Shown here: positions 1 to 11,600 of the stretch, one piece after another | How the letters are laid out: every line of letters starts with the position of its first letter | Position numbering within the stretch: the first letter of the stretch is position 1 | NCBI RefSeq assembly: GCF_029407905.1 | Contig: NC_073630.1 | Coordinates: 40,573,001-40,637,000 of the forward strand | Source: Bubalus kerabau | Lineage: Eukaryota; Chordata; Mammalia; Artiodactyla; Bovidae | Reading direction: 5' to 3' | DNA: 64,000 bases | Notes under the pieces: generated by a model | What the model saw: only the letters and a program-made list of their open reading frames with translations | Databases searched by the model: none | What the model was told of the DNA's origin: nothing | Translations under genes and position numbers: made by a program

Positions 1-270
1 GTCTGTTGTTCCATGTCCAGTTCTAACTGTTGCTTCCTGACCTGCATACAAATTTCTCAAGAGGCAGGTCAGGTGGTCTGGTATTCCCATCTCTTTCAGA
101 ATTTTCCACAGTTTATTGTGATCCACACAGTCAAAGGCTTTGGCATAGTCAATAAAGCAGAAATAGATGTTTTTCTGGAACTCTCTTGCTTTTTCTATGA
201 TCCAGCGGATGTTGGCAATTTGATCTCTTGTTCCTCTGCCTTTTCTAAAACTAGCTGGAACATCAGGAAG
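1..270 (-). mobile_element. BovB (RTE) LINE fragment, runs off left edge
   Basis: The sequence reads as the reverse complement of the BovB reverse-transcriptase region and is truncated by the window edge. It is joined at about 270 to a second BovB piece that belongs elsewhere in the element (see the next entry). No intact frame is present. Confidence 0.8.
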
Positions 271-397
271 TCCAACGGACCTTTGTTGACAAAGTAATGT
301 CTCTGCTTTTGAATATGCTATCTAGATTGGTCATAACTTTCCTTCCAAGGAGTAAGCGTCCTTTAATTTCATGGCTGCAATAAACCAGGTCATCATC
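271..397 (-). mobile_element. BovB LINE fragment, out of order with its neighbour
   Basis: It matches the part of BovB seen at about 57845-57950 in this window, nearer the 3' end of the element than the piece at 1-270. In a simple minus-strand copy it should lie to the left of that piece, not to the right. The two are therefore a rearranged pair or two independent fragments. Confidence 0.65.
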
Positions 398-399
398 TC

Positions 400-1020
400 C
401 CCCCTTGAAGCTCTTCTGATTTAGTCTCCTAACCAGTCTCCCAATACCCTATTCTGCCTGTTCTCTGCACATTAACCAAAATGATTTACAGTCTAAACCA
501 GATTCTTTTGCTTCTTTTCCTAAAATGCCTCAATAGAGTCTCATTAAATTTGAAATATAAAGGAAACTCCAAGTCTTGGTTACATCAGCAGGCCTCTGTC
601 TACCTCTCTCCTTCTGTCATGCTGCTCTCGCTCTCCCTCTAAACTAGAGCCACACTAGCCTTCTTTCTGTTCTCCCAAAATGTCAAGCTGTCCCACCTCA
701 GGACATTTGCTCTGTGTCTTTTCTGCCCAGAACAGTCATCTCTTTCCAGGTTCCATGGCTGGACTGATCTTCTCACTTTTCCTTTAAATGTAATAAAGTT
801 CTTACTTCCTCCCTATCTAACTTCAACCTCCAATTATTCTCTATACCCACACCTTGTCTATTTCATTCCTTGTGATAATTTGTTATTATTTTATTGGCTT
901 GTTTACCTGTTTGTCTTCTCCCTCTTCCTCCTCAATTAGACTGGCAGCTTTATGAAGGCGACTATCATGTCTATTTGCTTCAAGATTATATCCCAGTGCC
1001 AGGTATTCAAAGGTCCTCCC
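400..1020 (+). repeat. L2 LINE 3' region
   Basis: This is a long, diverged, pyrimidine-rich stretch with L2-like phrases. They include the motif for cytosine-rich cattle-of-mammals L2 ORF remnants and, near 940-1010, the tail resembling 'actggcagctttatgaaggc'. It looks like an ancient mammalian L2 copy with no coding capacity. Confidence 0.5.
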
Positions 1021-1072
1021 TAAACAAATATCAATGCCTATACTTGTCAAATGAAAGAATCAACATTCTCAA

Positions 1073-1214
1073 TGAGAATTTCCTGGCGGTTCAGTGGTTA
1101 GGACTATCGCTCCACTATTGGGGACAAGGGGTTCCACCCGTGGTCAGGGAACCAAGATCTCACAACCTGTGGGGCGCAGCCAAAAAAAAAAAAAAAAAAG
1201 TAAAAAAACCAAAA
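1073..1214 (+). mobile_element. CHR SINE (tRNA-Glu-derived)
   Basis: The body starts with a 'tttcctggcggttcagtggtt' type head, has a 'ggtcagggaaccaagatc' box and ends in an A-rich tail. It is flanked by an 11-bp target-site duplication, AACATTCTCAA, at 1062-1072 and 1215-1225. CHR SINEs are characteristic of cetartiodactyls. Confidence 0.85.
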
Positions 1215-1649
1215 AACATTCTCAAGCGATCATGAGATGCCTGCCTGCTCAGTCAGGAAGAACGGTTTACTGTGAATGTTTCAAAGAATAGCAATGAAAC
1301 CTGATGCCTTTCAATACCTTTGCCCTGCAAAGTGCTAAGTGCTGGCATTCCGTTCTTGCTCCTAGTTGTCATAACTACCGCTCTATTGTCCCAATCGACA
1401 CAACACCACCTCTCTTCAATCCTATGGCGAGGTACCAAATTTCTCGTCTACTGCTGAGGCGTTCCCTCGTTGGTTTGCGCGCCACGGCCTTCGGGAGGGC
1501 GGGCATCCCCACAAGCCACGACTGGCCCAAGTCGACGTCGCTCTGCTGTGAGCTGCTGCAAGTCAGCCAAGTCAAACTGTTCTAGCGGGGAGGCACGGTC
1601 CTGTCGGAACCTGTGATTGGCTGCGAATAAGGGCCGGGCCGCGGGCGCG

Positions 1650-1895
1650 CCGCCTCGTGAAGCGTGGGTTGGTTGGAGCTGCCGTCAGTCAGCGGGAACA
1701 GACTTCCCCCCTCTCTACTTGGTCTACTGCGGGCGAAAAATTCTCAAGAATTTCCAGCAGATTGAGCCAGTGGCTGTTCTAACTGCTTGCTTCAGAGATT
1801 GAAAACATCGGAGAAGGCAGTCTTATTTACAGAAAACTCCTCTCCCGCCCTCCATTAGCTAATTGAACATTTTCCAGGGATATTGCCATCACGAG
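1650..1895 (+). other. PPM1K: Candidate PPM1K non-coding first exon
   Basis: The segment lies just downstream of the CCAAT box and ends at a near-consensus splice donor, CGAG|GTAAGA, with the intron starting at 1896. This donor would splice to the acceptor at 8157 (exon from 8158). The 5' boundary is a guess because the transcription start cannot be read from sequence. A second usable donor (CCAAGG|GTGAGC, intron starting at 2693) could define an alternative first exon in the same island. Confidence 0.4.
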
Positions 1896-2282
1896 GTAAG
1901 AGGTTGGAGAGTGCACTTCATTTATGTTAACCGTTTATAGTATTATTTACAGGAGGGGGCATGTCCCATTGCTCCCCATCCGCGGAATGGAGAGTAAACG
2001 GGTTCTCCAGGGAGAGGAGGGGAAATGTCGGTTTAATTTCTCCAGCCCCTTCAGTGCATGCCCAGCGGTCACTGTCTGGGTTCGCTGTGCACAGCTTTCT
2101 TCCGTTTCGAGGTCTGGAGCAGCATGTCGGGGCGGGGCCCACCTCGGCTGAGCCACCCGCTGCTGGCATTTTCTGCGGAGATTTTACGTTCCGCCTGAAC
2201 TTGGCCGGAAGGCTGGAGGCTCCTGCCGGTGAATGTGCTGGACCGAGATGGAAAGAGGGAATGGAACTTGGAAGGAACGACG

Positions 2283-2345
2283 GCTGGCGTGCTGCAGTCC
2301 ATAGGGTCGCAGAGTCAGACACGACTGAGCGACTGAATTGAACTG
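2283..2345 (+). mobile_element. Bov-tA/BovB 3' tail fragment inside the CpG island
   Basis: About 60 bases match the shared BovB/Bov-tA tail ('cagagtcagacacgactgag' then the terminal 'actgaattgaactga'). Only the end of the element is present. It sits between two CpG-rich blocks of the PPM1K promoter region. Confidence 0.75.
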
Positions 2346-2699
2346 ATAGAGGGAAGGAAGGGGCTCCCAGCCCGCGCTTCCCTTCAGCGAAGCCTCGAGT
2401 CGCCCCCCGCCCCGCCTCAACCTGCGGGCCGGAGGATGCTGCGAGTGTCAGCGCCTCCTCGCCGGTGCAGCGCCGGTCGGGCTGAGGGAGACGTGGCGAC
2501 ACCCGGAATCTGTACGCAGCGAGGGTGGTTGAGAGGCGGAGACAAGGCGGCGGAAAGTGCTGGAGGGAACCCAGCCATCTGCAGTGCCCGCGGGCTGCGC
2601 CGGCCGGAGGGTGTGTTTCGTGCCGTGTTTCGCCCTGGTCATTCATCTGTCACGGCCAGCCAGCCAAGCCCAGGATCCCAAACTGTCCAAGGGTGAGCT

Positions 2700-4178
2700 T
2701 TTCAGGGGATCGGAGCAGAGAAAGATGCAGAGCCCTGGTTGGTGTCGATCTGAGGACGTGGGTTTTGCTTTGCCAAAAGAGCATTGTAATCTCAAGGCCT
2801 TCTGGCCCTTGATGTCTTTTTTAGCAGCCGCTTTCTGTAGATTAGAGATTTCACGGGAGGTGACAAAGACGAGGCTCCGGGTGGCAATAGCCAGGGAATT
2901 TGGAGTCTCTAAAGTTCCACCGGCCTTTCTGAGCTTCAGTCTGGAAATGTGCAGCAAGGCCTCTTCAGTCTTTTGCACCCCCTTCGCCTGTGCGGAGGAA
3001 AGAATGAGGTTGTCCGCGGTTTCAGAATGAGTAACTAAGGTGACAGATTGTAATGGTCTTGAAAGATAACAGTGGTGTCTTAGCCTAGGAAAAAAATACT
3101 CCACTGTGTAATAAAATATATCAGTTATAATTTTTCAAGATTTTTTTTCTTGCAACCTTAGTCACTTTCTATTGACCACCAACTCAAGCACCTACTTGAC
3201 TCGAGTCTTAAGAGAAGAGGAAGGAAGAGGGGAGAGATGTTAGTGATGTGGCATAGAATGTAAAGGAAAATTCTCCTTTTTTAAAAAAAAAATTAAATTT
3301 ACTGAAAATTTAATGTGTAGATGTCAACACTGTATTAGGTACTATAGAGGAAATGAAAAATACACACCTTATACTTAGTTGTTCTGGAAAATTCTTCTTA
3401 AATGAAGGTTTGGAACATGGTTCTGTGAGTTGTATCCATGTTAACTGAAATGTTTTAAAAAATATTTATGGAATTAGAATAATGAATACTTTTCATTGCT
3501 CCCTTGTTCTTTTCTCAGTTTGCACATCTAAACATATGTTCAGGTCAAACATAAGGGGAGTCATTCGGGGTTTCTTTTGTTGGTTTTGTTTTTTCCTTCA
3601 TTTAGACTAGTACATTTTCTTTCCCTTCCTCCTAGCAGGGTACTGATAAAGAGGATACTGGAGTCCAAATTTCCTGAGATACATTCTGGAGGCTTCTATA
3701 ATATTTGAATTTATTGTGATAAATTGGTTGTTTTTTTTGGTAGAGTCATTAAAGAAACATTCTAAGAATATTAAAATTACCTGTGTTTCCATTGTGGAAG
3801 TTGTTGATAATGAAGATACATGAGTGCCACTTTATAATGGGCAGATATGAATACATTCTTAAACATTTTTGCTAGAAATATAAAGCTAAGCAGGTTTGAG
3901 CAGTACTGATCCTTAGAACTCCTGAGTAATTTTGGCATGTGCTTAATATGACATCAATAAACTGCCCTTTTGACCTGCTTTCAGCAGTCAAGAGCAGTTT
4001 AACTCAAATCCCAAGTGCACCCTCCTGCCAGGGACCGTGAATGCCTCCCTATTCCAAAAATACATTTGGCCAGCTCTGAGGTATTTAAATCATTGCAGGA
4101 TTATAAAATTGGAATAAGATGAAAGTATAAAATTGGCATAGCAGTCTTGTAGTGGTATATGTGGCTTTTCTTCACCAC
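2700..4178. other. PPM1K intron 1, unique sequence
   Basis: This is intron sequence with declining GC content. I recognise no repeat family, RNA gene or credible exon. The open frames at 2700-3100 on both strands look like extensions of the GC-rich promoter region. Confidence 0.5.
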
Positions 4179-4502
4179 TCAGTTCAGTTCCGTTAAGTCG
4201 CTCAGTCGTGTCCAGTTCTTTGCGACCCCATGAATCGCAGCACGCCAGGCCTCCCTGTCCCTCACCAGCTCCCGGAGTTTACCCAAACTCATGTCCATTG
4301 AGTCGGTGACGCCATCTAGCCATCTTATCCTCTGTCATCTCCTTCTCCTCCTGCCCCCAATCACTCCCAGCATCAGAGTCTTTTCCAATGAGTCAACTCT
4401 TCGCATGAGGTGGCCAAAGTATTGGAGTTTCAGCTTCAGCATCAGTCCTTCCAGTGAACACCCAGGACTGATCTTCTTTAGGATGGACTGGTTGGATCTC
4501 CT
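4179..4502 (-). mobile_element. BovB LINE 3' end fragment
   Basis: It reads as the reverse complement of the BovB 3' end, including the ORF C-terminal coding part and the 'cagttcagtt' tail at the left. It is 5'-truncated in PPM1K intron 1, in antisense orientation to the gene. Confidence 0.85.
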
Positions 4503-7170
4503 ACTGCTATTATTTTTAAACGAAGTGTATACCTCAGAAGTTTACCAAATGCATTTTTTCCTTTTCCTGATGCTTTTCACTTGAGATTTCCTACACTCAG
4601 GCTGTGGCTTTTTAACCAGCACTCTTTTGTGGAATCTCAATGTCTACTCTTGCGGACTCTCAACTTATTTCATTTAACCCTCTTTTCTGAGAATCCCCCC
4701 TGCTAGTCAATATTATTAAATCAGGAGTCAACTTTGTTCAATAGAGTTCTGTGTCAGAATCTGATACTTTAATCAGATTAACCAAAGCATTGAGTCAGAG
4801 GAAGATGAAGGCCTGGTCACACAAATTAATGTGAAAAAGGAAAGTATTTTTGCTAGTAGAATATGGTGTGTCACGTAATGTGTTCTTGGGCTCTTAGTTC
4901 ATTTAAATTTTGCTTTGACATTTTGTGTCTTCAAATGGCTTTCAAGCAGAATTACTTGTGCCCTTTGACTCTTTTGGGTTACTTTGACTTTCAAAGATTG
5001 AATATAACTGTTAAAAGGAAAATAAGCTAGGTTTGATCTCTGATTGAGAGACTGACATAAAGGGTTCCTGAATAACTATTTTTGGCTTGCAGAAAGATAA
5101 ACACATGCCAATTTTTAATTCTTCAACTGACAATAAAAGATTTTTTAGGTATTTATCAATTTGTTCTCAGCTCTTTCTGTTATAAAGAACACTGATTTTT
5201 TTTTAAGACTTTTGTTTTTTCCCCCACATTATAAATTCTTCCTGCTAATCAGTGTCTAATCATTTCCATGGGCATCTGGAGAGCTAGGGGAGGGGAGTGG
5301 CAATAGCGGCTGATTGGTAGTTTGAAGCTCTGAAGGAAACTTCTTGATGTGTAAGTTTAATTCAGAGTTATTAATTAGCTTGGGAACAAAGTCCTCTTTG
5401 AACTGTTTCCTTGGGAACATGGAGATTAGTATAATTTCGTTTACAAAGGAGATGGAACCACTTCTTTAGACACTCCCTTGCTTGCATAAATGATGCTGAC
5501 CTAGTTTTGTAAACTGGTGAACTGGGTTATGCTTCATGTATGCCAATAGCCGATAATATGCCTTAAAGTAAATATTTTCCTGTGACTATTCTGCTTACTT
5601 TCTGAGATGATTGTGCAGATAAGGAATGAGGAAGGAGGACAAGTTGAGGACTGATTTTAGTTTATGTAGGCTTAAAGAAACTGCTCAACCTGCATTTTTC
5701 ATTCTTAAGTAATGTTTACAGTAGATGCATATTGCCTCATGTGAATGCAGCTCTGTTCATTCGGAGGAGAGAGTGAGAAATGACAAGAGTATCCTAGAAG
5801 AGCTGCAGGGAAACTATTCAGTATTTATTAGTTTGTAATTCTAGAACTCTTGTTTAAAGTACATGTGTGACTGCAAAATGACCCAAGGCTGAGTATGGTA
5901 TACATGCTTTCAGATTGAAGCCAAGAGAATAATAGTACTTTGCTAATTTCTGGTGTACTCTTCAAATGTGAATGTTTTCTGATAAACATTTAAAGTTTTA
6001 TTTTTCCTATAATGCAAAGCTGCTTTGTGAATTATCTCCATCAAGAATTAGTACTTAGTTCTCTTACTTGCAAGATGGTATTACACTTTTGAAAGTTCTC
6101 TACAAGTTCACCTTTATTTGACACAGTTTTTGTTTTGGAATAAAATACAACCTTCAAACAGAACCAAAGGAATAAACTTTTCTTTTTATTTTGGTAATGG
6201 AATGCATTGTTTCTCTTTGATACTTGATAAAGAGGTACTGTGTCTCCTCTACCCCCAATAATGCAAAAGAAGTGAGTTTCAGACTCTAATACATGATGTT
6301 AACTAAAAGGCCAAGAAGGAGCAGCCTCCTAAGTCTTTCATGACCTGTTAATTATTTGGGAGGCCATCTTCATTCTAAATTCTTAGAAGGCTGCGCTCAT
6401 ATGTCTTCCATTGCTTAGATTTACAATGGCATTCTTTGGAACCTCATCCTTTCCTTCTACTTCTATTTACTTACTGAAAGGACTAATGGTTCTTCCTATA
6501 CATAACTAGATTGATTTCCAAAAATTTGTTTGAAAATGATTGTTTAAAATCTGTAATACATTTTCTTATAGATGCACTCAAGCTGGGCTTTTATTGTGTG
6601 TGTGATTGTGCCTTTTGGGGAGATACATTTTTTTCAAATTTATTTCTTATAGAGAGATAATTCAAACATACAATTAAGAATAATATAACACCTGTATACC
6701 CTCCACTGGCATTATCAAATGTTGATATTATGCTATTTTTTCAAGTTGGTTTTTAATTCATAAAGTAATAGAATGAAATACTTTGGAGATGAATTTCTGC
6801 TTAAACCTTACTTGTATGCAAACTGCCAGCAACACAGTCCTTCCTGCAGGGGTATAGGAATTCCCCCAGCCAACAGCCAGGGGAGACATTCGGATGAGCC
6901 TCAGATGTTAATGTAAATGCATAGATCGGTGGCTCATAAAAAGACTGCTTGTCATAAATGCAGTTTCCCCTAATCTCTGAGATCACACACATCAGAGTTA
7001 CTTTTTCTTTGTGCCTCTGGTGGGTGTTTGCATGAGCCAGTTTATATTAACCAGAGTAATAGAATATGTAAAGTTCAATAAGTTGAGAAACCTTAAAACA
7101 AACAGAACTGATATCCTAGATTGTATCTATGCTAAAACTTGGGCACTCTCTGAGTACAGAACTATCATAA
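4503..7170. other. PPM1K intron 1, mostly unique AT-rich sequence
   Basis: No coding exon or young repeat was seen. About 6630-6790 resembles the 3' end of an old L1M element ('acacctgtataccctccac' and flanks). The remainder shows nothing recognisable. Confidence 0.45.
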
Positions 7171-7639
7171 TGTTAGGTAGTTAGAATAGGTAAAAAGGAG
7201 TCCAGATTGGTGGTGACTAAAAGACAAGGAAGGGAAAAGCCCGGAAAGTAGAACAAAGGAAGGTCCGAGGACTGGAGTGAGGACCTCAGGTAGAACAAAC
7301 AGCACTTCTGGCTAGCCCAATTTACATAGGGCAGCCCTGGGGGGAGGAGAAAAAACATATAAAAAGAGGAGCCTAAAGGGCTGGGGGTCTCTCTCTCTCT
7401 CTTCTCTTTGCATCTTTTGGGTCGGCATGCCCTCATGCCTCTAGGATGTATTTTCTTTTATTTTCTAAATAAAACTGAGCTGTAACACAGAGCTGTAACA
7501 CTGATCTGTCCGAGAGCTGTTAACACTGATCTGTCCCAAGAGCTGAGACACGGTCTGTCCGAGGGCTTTAATGTCCATGGCTTCAATTTTTTGTTATGAT
7601 GAGACAGAACTGAGGAAATTACACACTCCCACGACAGTA
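7171..7639 (+). mobile_element. Solo LTR of an endogenous retrovirus
   Basis: The element begins TGTTAGG and ends CACGACA. It has a TATA box (TATAAAAA, 7358-7365) and a poly(A) signal (AATAAA, 7468-7473) in the order expected for U3-R-U5 on the + strand. Downstream of the poly(A) signal are three to four imperfect ~25-bp units starting GAGCTG at 7490, 7514 and 7540. No internal viral genes flank it, and I could not find a clean target-site duplication. It lies in PPM1K intron 1, sense to the gene, about 0.5 kb upstream of the first coding exon. Confidence 0.7.
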
Positions 7640-7794
7640 AATATTCTAATAACCAGTTATTTTTTTTCTAATTTCTACTCTTGTAAGAGACTTTGTTATT
7701 GTTAATATTTGCTCCGCCTTTTCTTCAGAGCAATGAAGTTGATGAAGGGAAGACTATTTATTTACACCTGTTTTCTGTATTCTCCCTAATCAAA

Positions 7795-7935
7795 AGTGTG
7801 GGCCTGCCAGAACTGCAGCTCGGCATCACCAGGGAGGTGGTCTGAAATACAGCATCTCAGGCACCACCCGGCAGACTGAATCAGAATCTACATTTTAACC
7901 AGATCCCCAGGTGATTGTAGGTTAAAGATGTAGAA
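7795..7935 (+). repeat. MER5-type hAT DNA transposon relic
   Basis: It has the 'gaatcagaatctacatttta' and 'ccccaggtgatt' signature of MER5A/MER5B non-autonomous elements. It is ancient and contains no coding sequence. Confidence 0.7.
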
Positions 7936-8157
7936 GCACTTCTTCTATGTGATCTGTGCACACTGTCAAGTTTTTATAGAATTAAAACATTGTGAGTGGG
8001 TGGGGTAGGTAAATCGATTCATTTTTGAACCACTATTCTCAGGAGTAGGCTGTTAAGTGCCACTTTCTTTACAGACTTCATTCTTGGTAATATCTAATGA
8101 TATATCAATTGTATTTGAAATTACTGATGGAGTGTCTCTGTCTCTCTTTCTACTCAG

Positions 8158-8231
8158 TTGCATCATTTTTCTGGAAGGCATCCCATTATTGTTCCATTGA
8201 CCTTTCTCTCATTCCCGAGCCCTCTGGAGTT
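8158..8231 (+). other. PPM1K: PPM1K 5' UTR part of exon 2
   Basis: A polypyrimidine tract followed by TACTCAG gives an acceptor at 8156-8157. The 74 bases before the ATG are leader. An upstream in-frame ATG at 8097 lies in the intron and is removed by splicing, so it is not the start codon. Confidence 0.7.
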
Positions 8232-8671
8232 ATGTCAACAGCTGCCTTACTTACTTTGGTAAGAAGTGGTGGGAACCAGGTGAGAAGGAGAGTGCTGCTC
8301 AGAGCCCGCAGTCTGCAGGATGACAGGTGGGTGACGCCCACGTGCCACAGCTCCACTTCAGAGCCGAGATGGTCTCGCTTTGATCCTGAAGGTAGTGGCC
8401 GACCAGCTACCTGGGATAATTTTGGCATCTGGGATAACCGCCTGGAGGAGCCAATTCTGTTGCCACCCAGCATTAAGTATGGCAAGCCAATTCCCAAAGT
8501 CAGCTTGCAGAACGTGGGCAGCGCATCACAGATTGGCAAACGGAAAGAGAATGAAGACCGGTTTGGCTTTGCTCAGCTGACCAATGAGGTCCTATACTTT
8601 GCGGTGTATGATGGCCACGGTGGACCTGCAGCGGCCGATTTCTGTCATACCCACATGGAGAAATGCATCCT
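8232..8671 (+). CDS. PPM1K: PPM1K coding exon 1 (residues 1-146)
   Basis: It encodes the presequence, a linker and the start of the phosphatase domain, including the first metal ligands (YDGHGG at 126-131). It ends ATC CT|GTACGT, and the split Leu codon is completed by the first base of the next exon. The open frame continues a few codons past the donor, but that tail is intronic. Confidence 0.95.
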
Positions 8672-11600
8672 GTACGTACAATGATACAATGATTTTCACT
8701 CTTTGCAGTTTGCCTAATCCTTCCTGTTTAAACTTTCACCTTTTGGCTGAGACAGCCACTGTTAAGGTAGTTATTTGATTGCTTTCATACTATTGTTTAT
8801 GAACAAGCAGTAGCTCAAGCATGCCATTAATTGCTGATGAGTATTACCATTTCAGAAATGTGTATGTTTTAACCACTCTCTTGGTGAGAGCGTTGACCAG
8901 AATCTACAGCACTTGTGATCATTTCAAGGGAATTCACATAATAAAGTACATGATCTCATGTACTATGAGAATCTATGAGAAGCACTTACTTCTCCCTGTG
9001 CATGGCACTTAGTGCTTCAATAAATAGTAATTATTTTTTAAAGTGGTATAAATAGCTTTGAATACTTGTTGAAAATAGCTTTAGATGATTGGCAAAAATA
9101 TGGGGAAAATGCTTTTAATGAGGGTGTTTTGGAGCTCTTTAAAAAGTTTATTTACTACAGTCAATATTTACATATTTTTGAGTATCACACTACTTCTAGA
9201 ATTAAAAGAGGGGGAGAACATGTAAGAGTTACGACCATGTGACTGTTCTTCCCAAGCATAGTTATTCATGGTGAAGAAGATAGCTCAGTCGTGTCTGACT
9301 CTTTGTGACCCCCTGGACTGTAGCCTACCAGGCTCCTCTGTGCATTGGATTTTCCAGGCAATAATACTGGAGTGGATTGCCATTTCCTTCTCCAGGGACC
9401 TTCCTGACCCGGGGATCGAACCCAGGTCTCCCACATTGTAGACAGACGCTTAACCATCTGAGCCACCAGGGAAGTCCCTATAGTTATTCATACTGTTCAT
9501 CAATTGATTTATGTATATTTTGCCTTATTCCACGAAGGAACTCAGTGGCTTAATTTAATATAAAGGAATTCTTGACTACTCAGGATTATGATGGTGAGGA
9601 TTAGTATCTTTAGACTGGAGACTTAGGCTTTTATTTTATTATTTTTAGAACTTATCTCTGGGCCTGATTCTTTCTCAATTTGATTTATTAATATGTGGAT
9701 CGTAAGCATCTGAAAGGCTTCCCAGGTGGCTCTAGAGGTAAAGAACCCACCTGCCAATGCAGGAGACTTAAGGGATGTGGGTTGGATCCCTGGGTCAGGA
9801 AGATTCCTTGGAGGAGGAAATGGCAACCCGCTCCAGTATTCTTGGAGAATCCTATGGACAGAGGAGCCTGGTGGGCTTTGGTCCGTATAGTTGCAAAGAC
9901 TCCCACACGCAAGCATCTGAAGGGCAAACCTTGGAGGTCCATTGTATGGAGTGACTCTGTTAGCTGGAGGGACAAAGAGGAAGGCAGGAAACCTATTGTA
10001 AAGTGATCGGCCTCTTTTTTTCTCTCCCTGAAGGGATTTGCTTCCTAAGGAGGAGAACTTGGAAACTGTGTTGACCTTGGCTTTTCTTGAAATAGATAAA
10101 ACCTTTGCAAGGCACGCCCACCTATCTGCTGATGGTAAGTAAAACAATCTCATTCCTTAAAGTCCTTGGGAATTTGGGGTAAGAAGGAAACAATTTAAGC
10201 CTTTCAGGGGTGGGAATTTTAATATTTATTGTAAGGATGCTTACATTGAAAATGACTTTTTAAATAATCATTTTGAATGTTGTTTGGAATCCAAACTAGG
10301 GGTAGTATCTCACATTTAAATGAAACATATTAGAGGTTGTTTTAGAAATTGAAGCTCCAAAATAGATCTGATGTTGAATTTTGATTTTAAAAAGATTAAA
10401 CATTAAAAAAAATCTGTTCATTTTATGAACAAGAGGCATGTACTATGAGAGGGTTTATTGTTTTTGTTTTTTAGAGGAATCTGATGAACGACTATTGAAA
10501 TTTGCTACAGGGTAATCTCAGAGAGTAGTTGTCCAGACAAGAAAATTGCTAATTGGTCCTCAAAAGGACAATGGTTAATATGCACTACTTTGTGAAATTA
10601 GAAGGAAGATATTTTTTTCTTCCACTTCTTAAAAAAGCTTGATCTTGCAGCTTTCCTATGGTAACTAGTTGACATTTTTGTTTTTATTTGTAAAACACAA
10701 GACTATAACAGCTGAATTTTAGAATTTGTGTACTGGATGTCTTTATATTTTGAAAGACAAATGTCTCTGATTTTGACTAAATTTATTAAACCATTTCATG
10801 AAAATGTAGCTAATGTTTTCTAGCTAGCTGGCCCCCAAATTTATTGCTCATAATTTTTTAACGCTTCTACAGCAAACCATTAAAATGTGTGCATATAGAC
10901 CTCATAACTGATTTTAAAATGAATCATGCAATAATATTCATCTGTCTTTTGTTCATCCTCTTGTTTAAAGGAGGTCAAAGCTCACCACAGCAATGTTATC
11001 TTTGTAATTTTCAGTTGGAGTGTGTAGGGCTGGAAATTCTCCCCATTTTACAGATAAGGAACTGAAACTCAGAGAGAGATAAAAGGTCAGTTGGAGAGTT
11101 AGGGCTGGGATTTTCCTGGCACCCACTGTGGCCTCTCTCATGGGCATATTTAATGATGAGTATTAGGATGACTCTAGGATGGCTTCATTTGCCATCTTAA
11201 GACACTTTCCTCCTCTTTTTCAAGACCTTTATCACTGTCATACTTCTCCGAAAAGCTTTAGAGTCCACTCTCATTGTTCAAGGATTTATTTTCTCATTTG
11301 TAGATTACTTAGGTCCATTTTCTCTCTTTCATTCCTTTGGACGTTTTTCCCCTTCCAACTGGCTCCTGAGCTTGTGAAAATAAGAGGTGAGAGAGGGTAG
11401 GTTTTAGCATAAGATTCTGTTCTTGTTCCTAATGGGTAAAACATACGAAGGTGAAGAGGACATGAAAACACTTTCTTATAGTTTTATTTTTGTAACTCTG
11501 AATATTGGTATGCTCTTATTTCATTTATAAGCAGGTCGGCTGTATCTCACACCATGAAGTTTATCGGCTGTAGTGCAGGTGGTGTGCCCCAGCTGTTGTG

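Larger units (their letters stand above)
1440..2700 (+). promoter_or_regulatory. PPM1K: PPM1K CpG-island promoter region
   Basis: This block has a high density of CpG in an otherwise AT-rich window, about 5.5-6.7 kb upstream of the first coding exon of PPM1K. An inverted CCAAT box (ATTGG, 1616-1620) precedes a GC-rich stretch, and no TATA box is evident. It is a typical housekeeping promoter layout. Its many open frames on both strands look like GC-driven artefacts. An upstream divergent transcript is possible but not shown by the sequence. Confidence 0.65.
8672..10033. other. PPM1K intron with two Bov-tA SINEs and a MIR-like remnant
   Basis: The intron is 1362 bp. 8960-9040 resembles a MIR 3' end. 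A short perfect palindrome (arms AGTACATGA/TCATGTACT, 8945-8964) lies beside it. The two SINEs are listed separately. The rest is unique. Confidence 0.5.

Noticed and set aside
1927..2646. A 239-codon open frame on the minus strand in the PPM1K CpG island
   Set aside because: The region is GC-rich with overlapping open frames on both strands, includes a SINE-tail fragment, and gives no recognisable protein family. Long frames are expected by chance in GC-rich DNA.
8097..8231. Upstream in-frame ATG extending the PPM1K N-terminus by 45 residues
   Set aside because: The added segment lies largely before the acceptor at 8157, is hydrophobic and unlike the known N-terminus. The start at 8232 gives the 372-residue length expected of the family.
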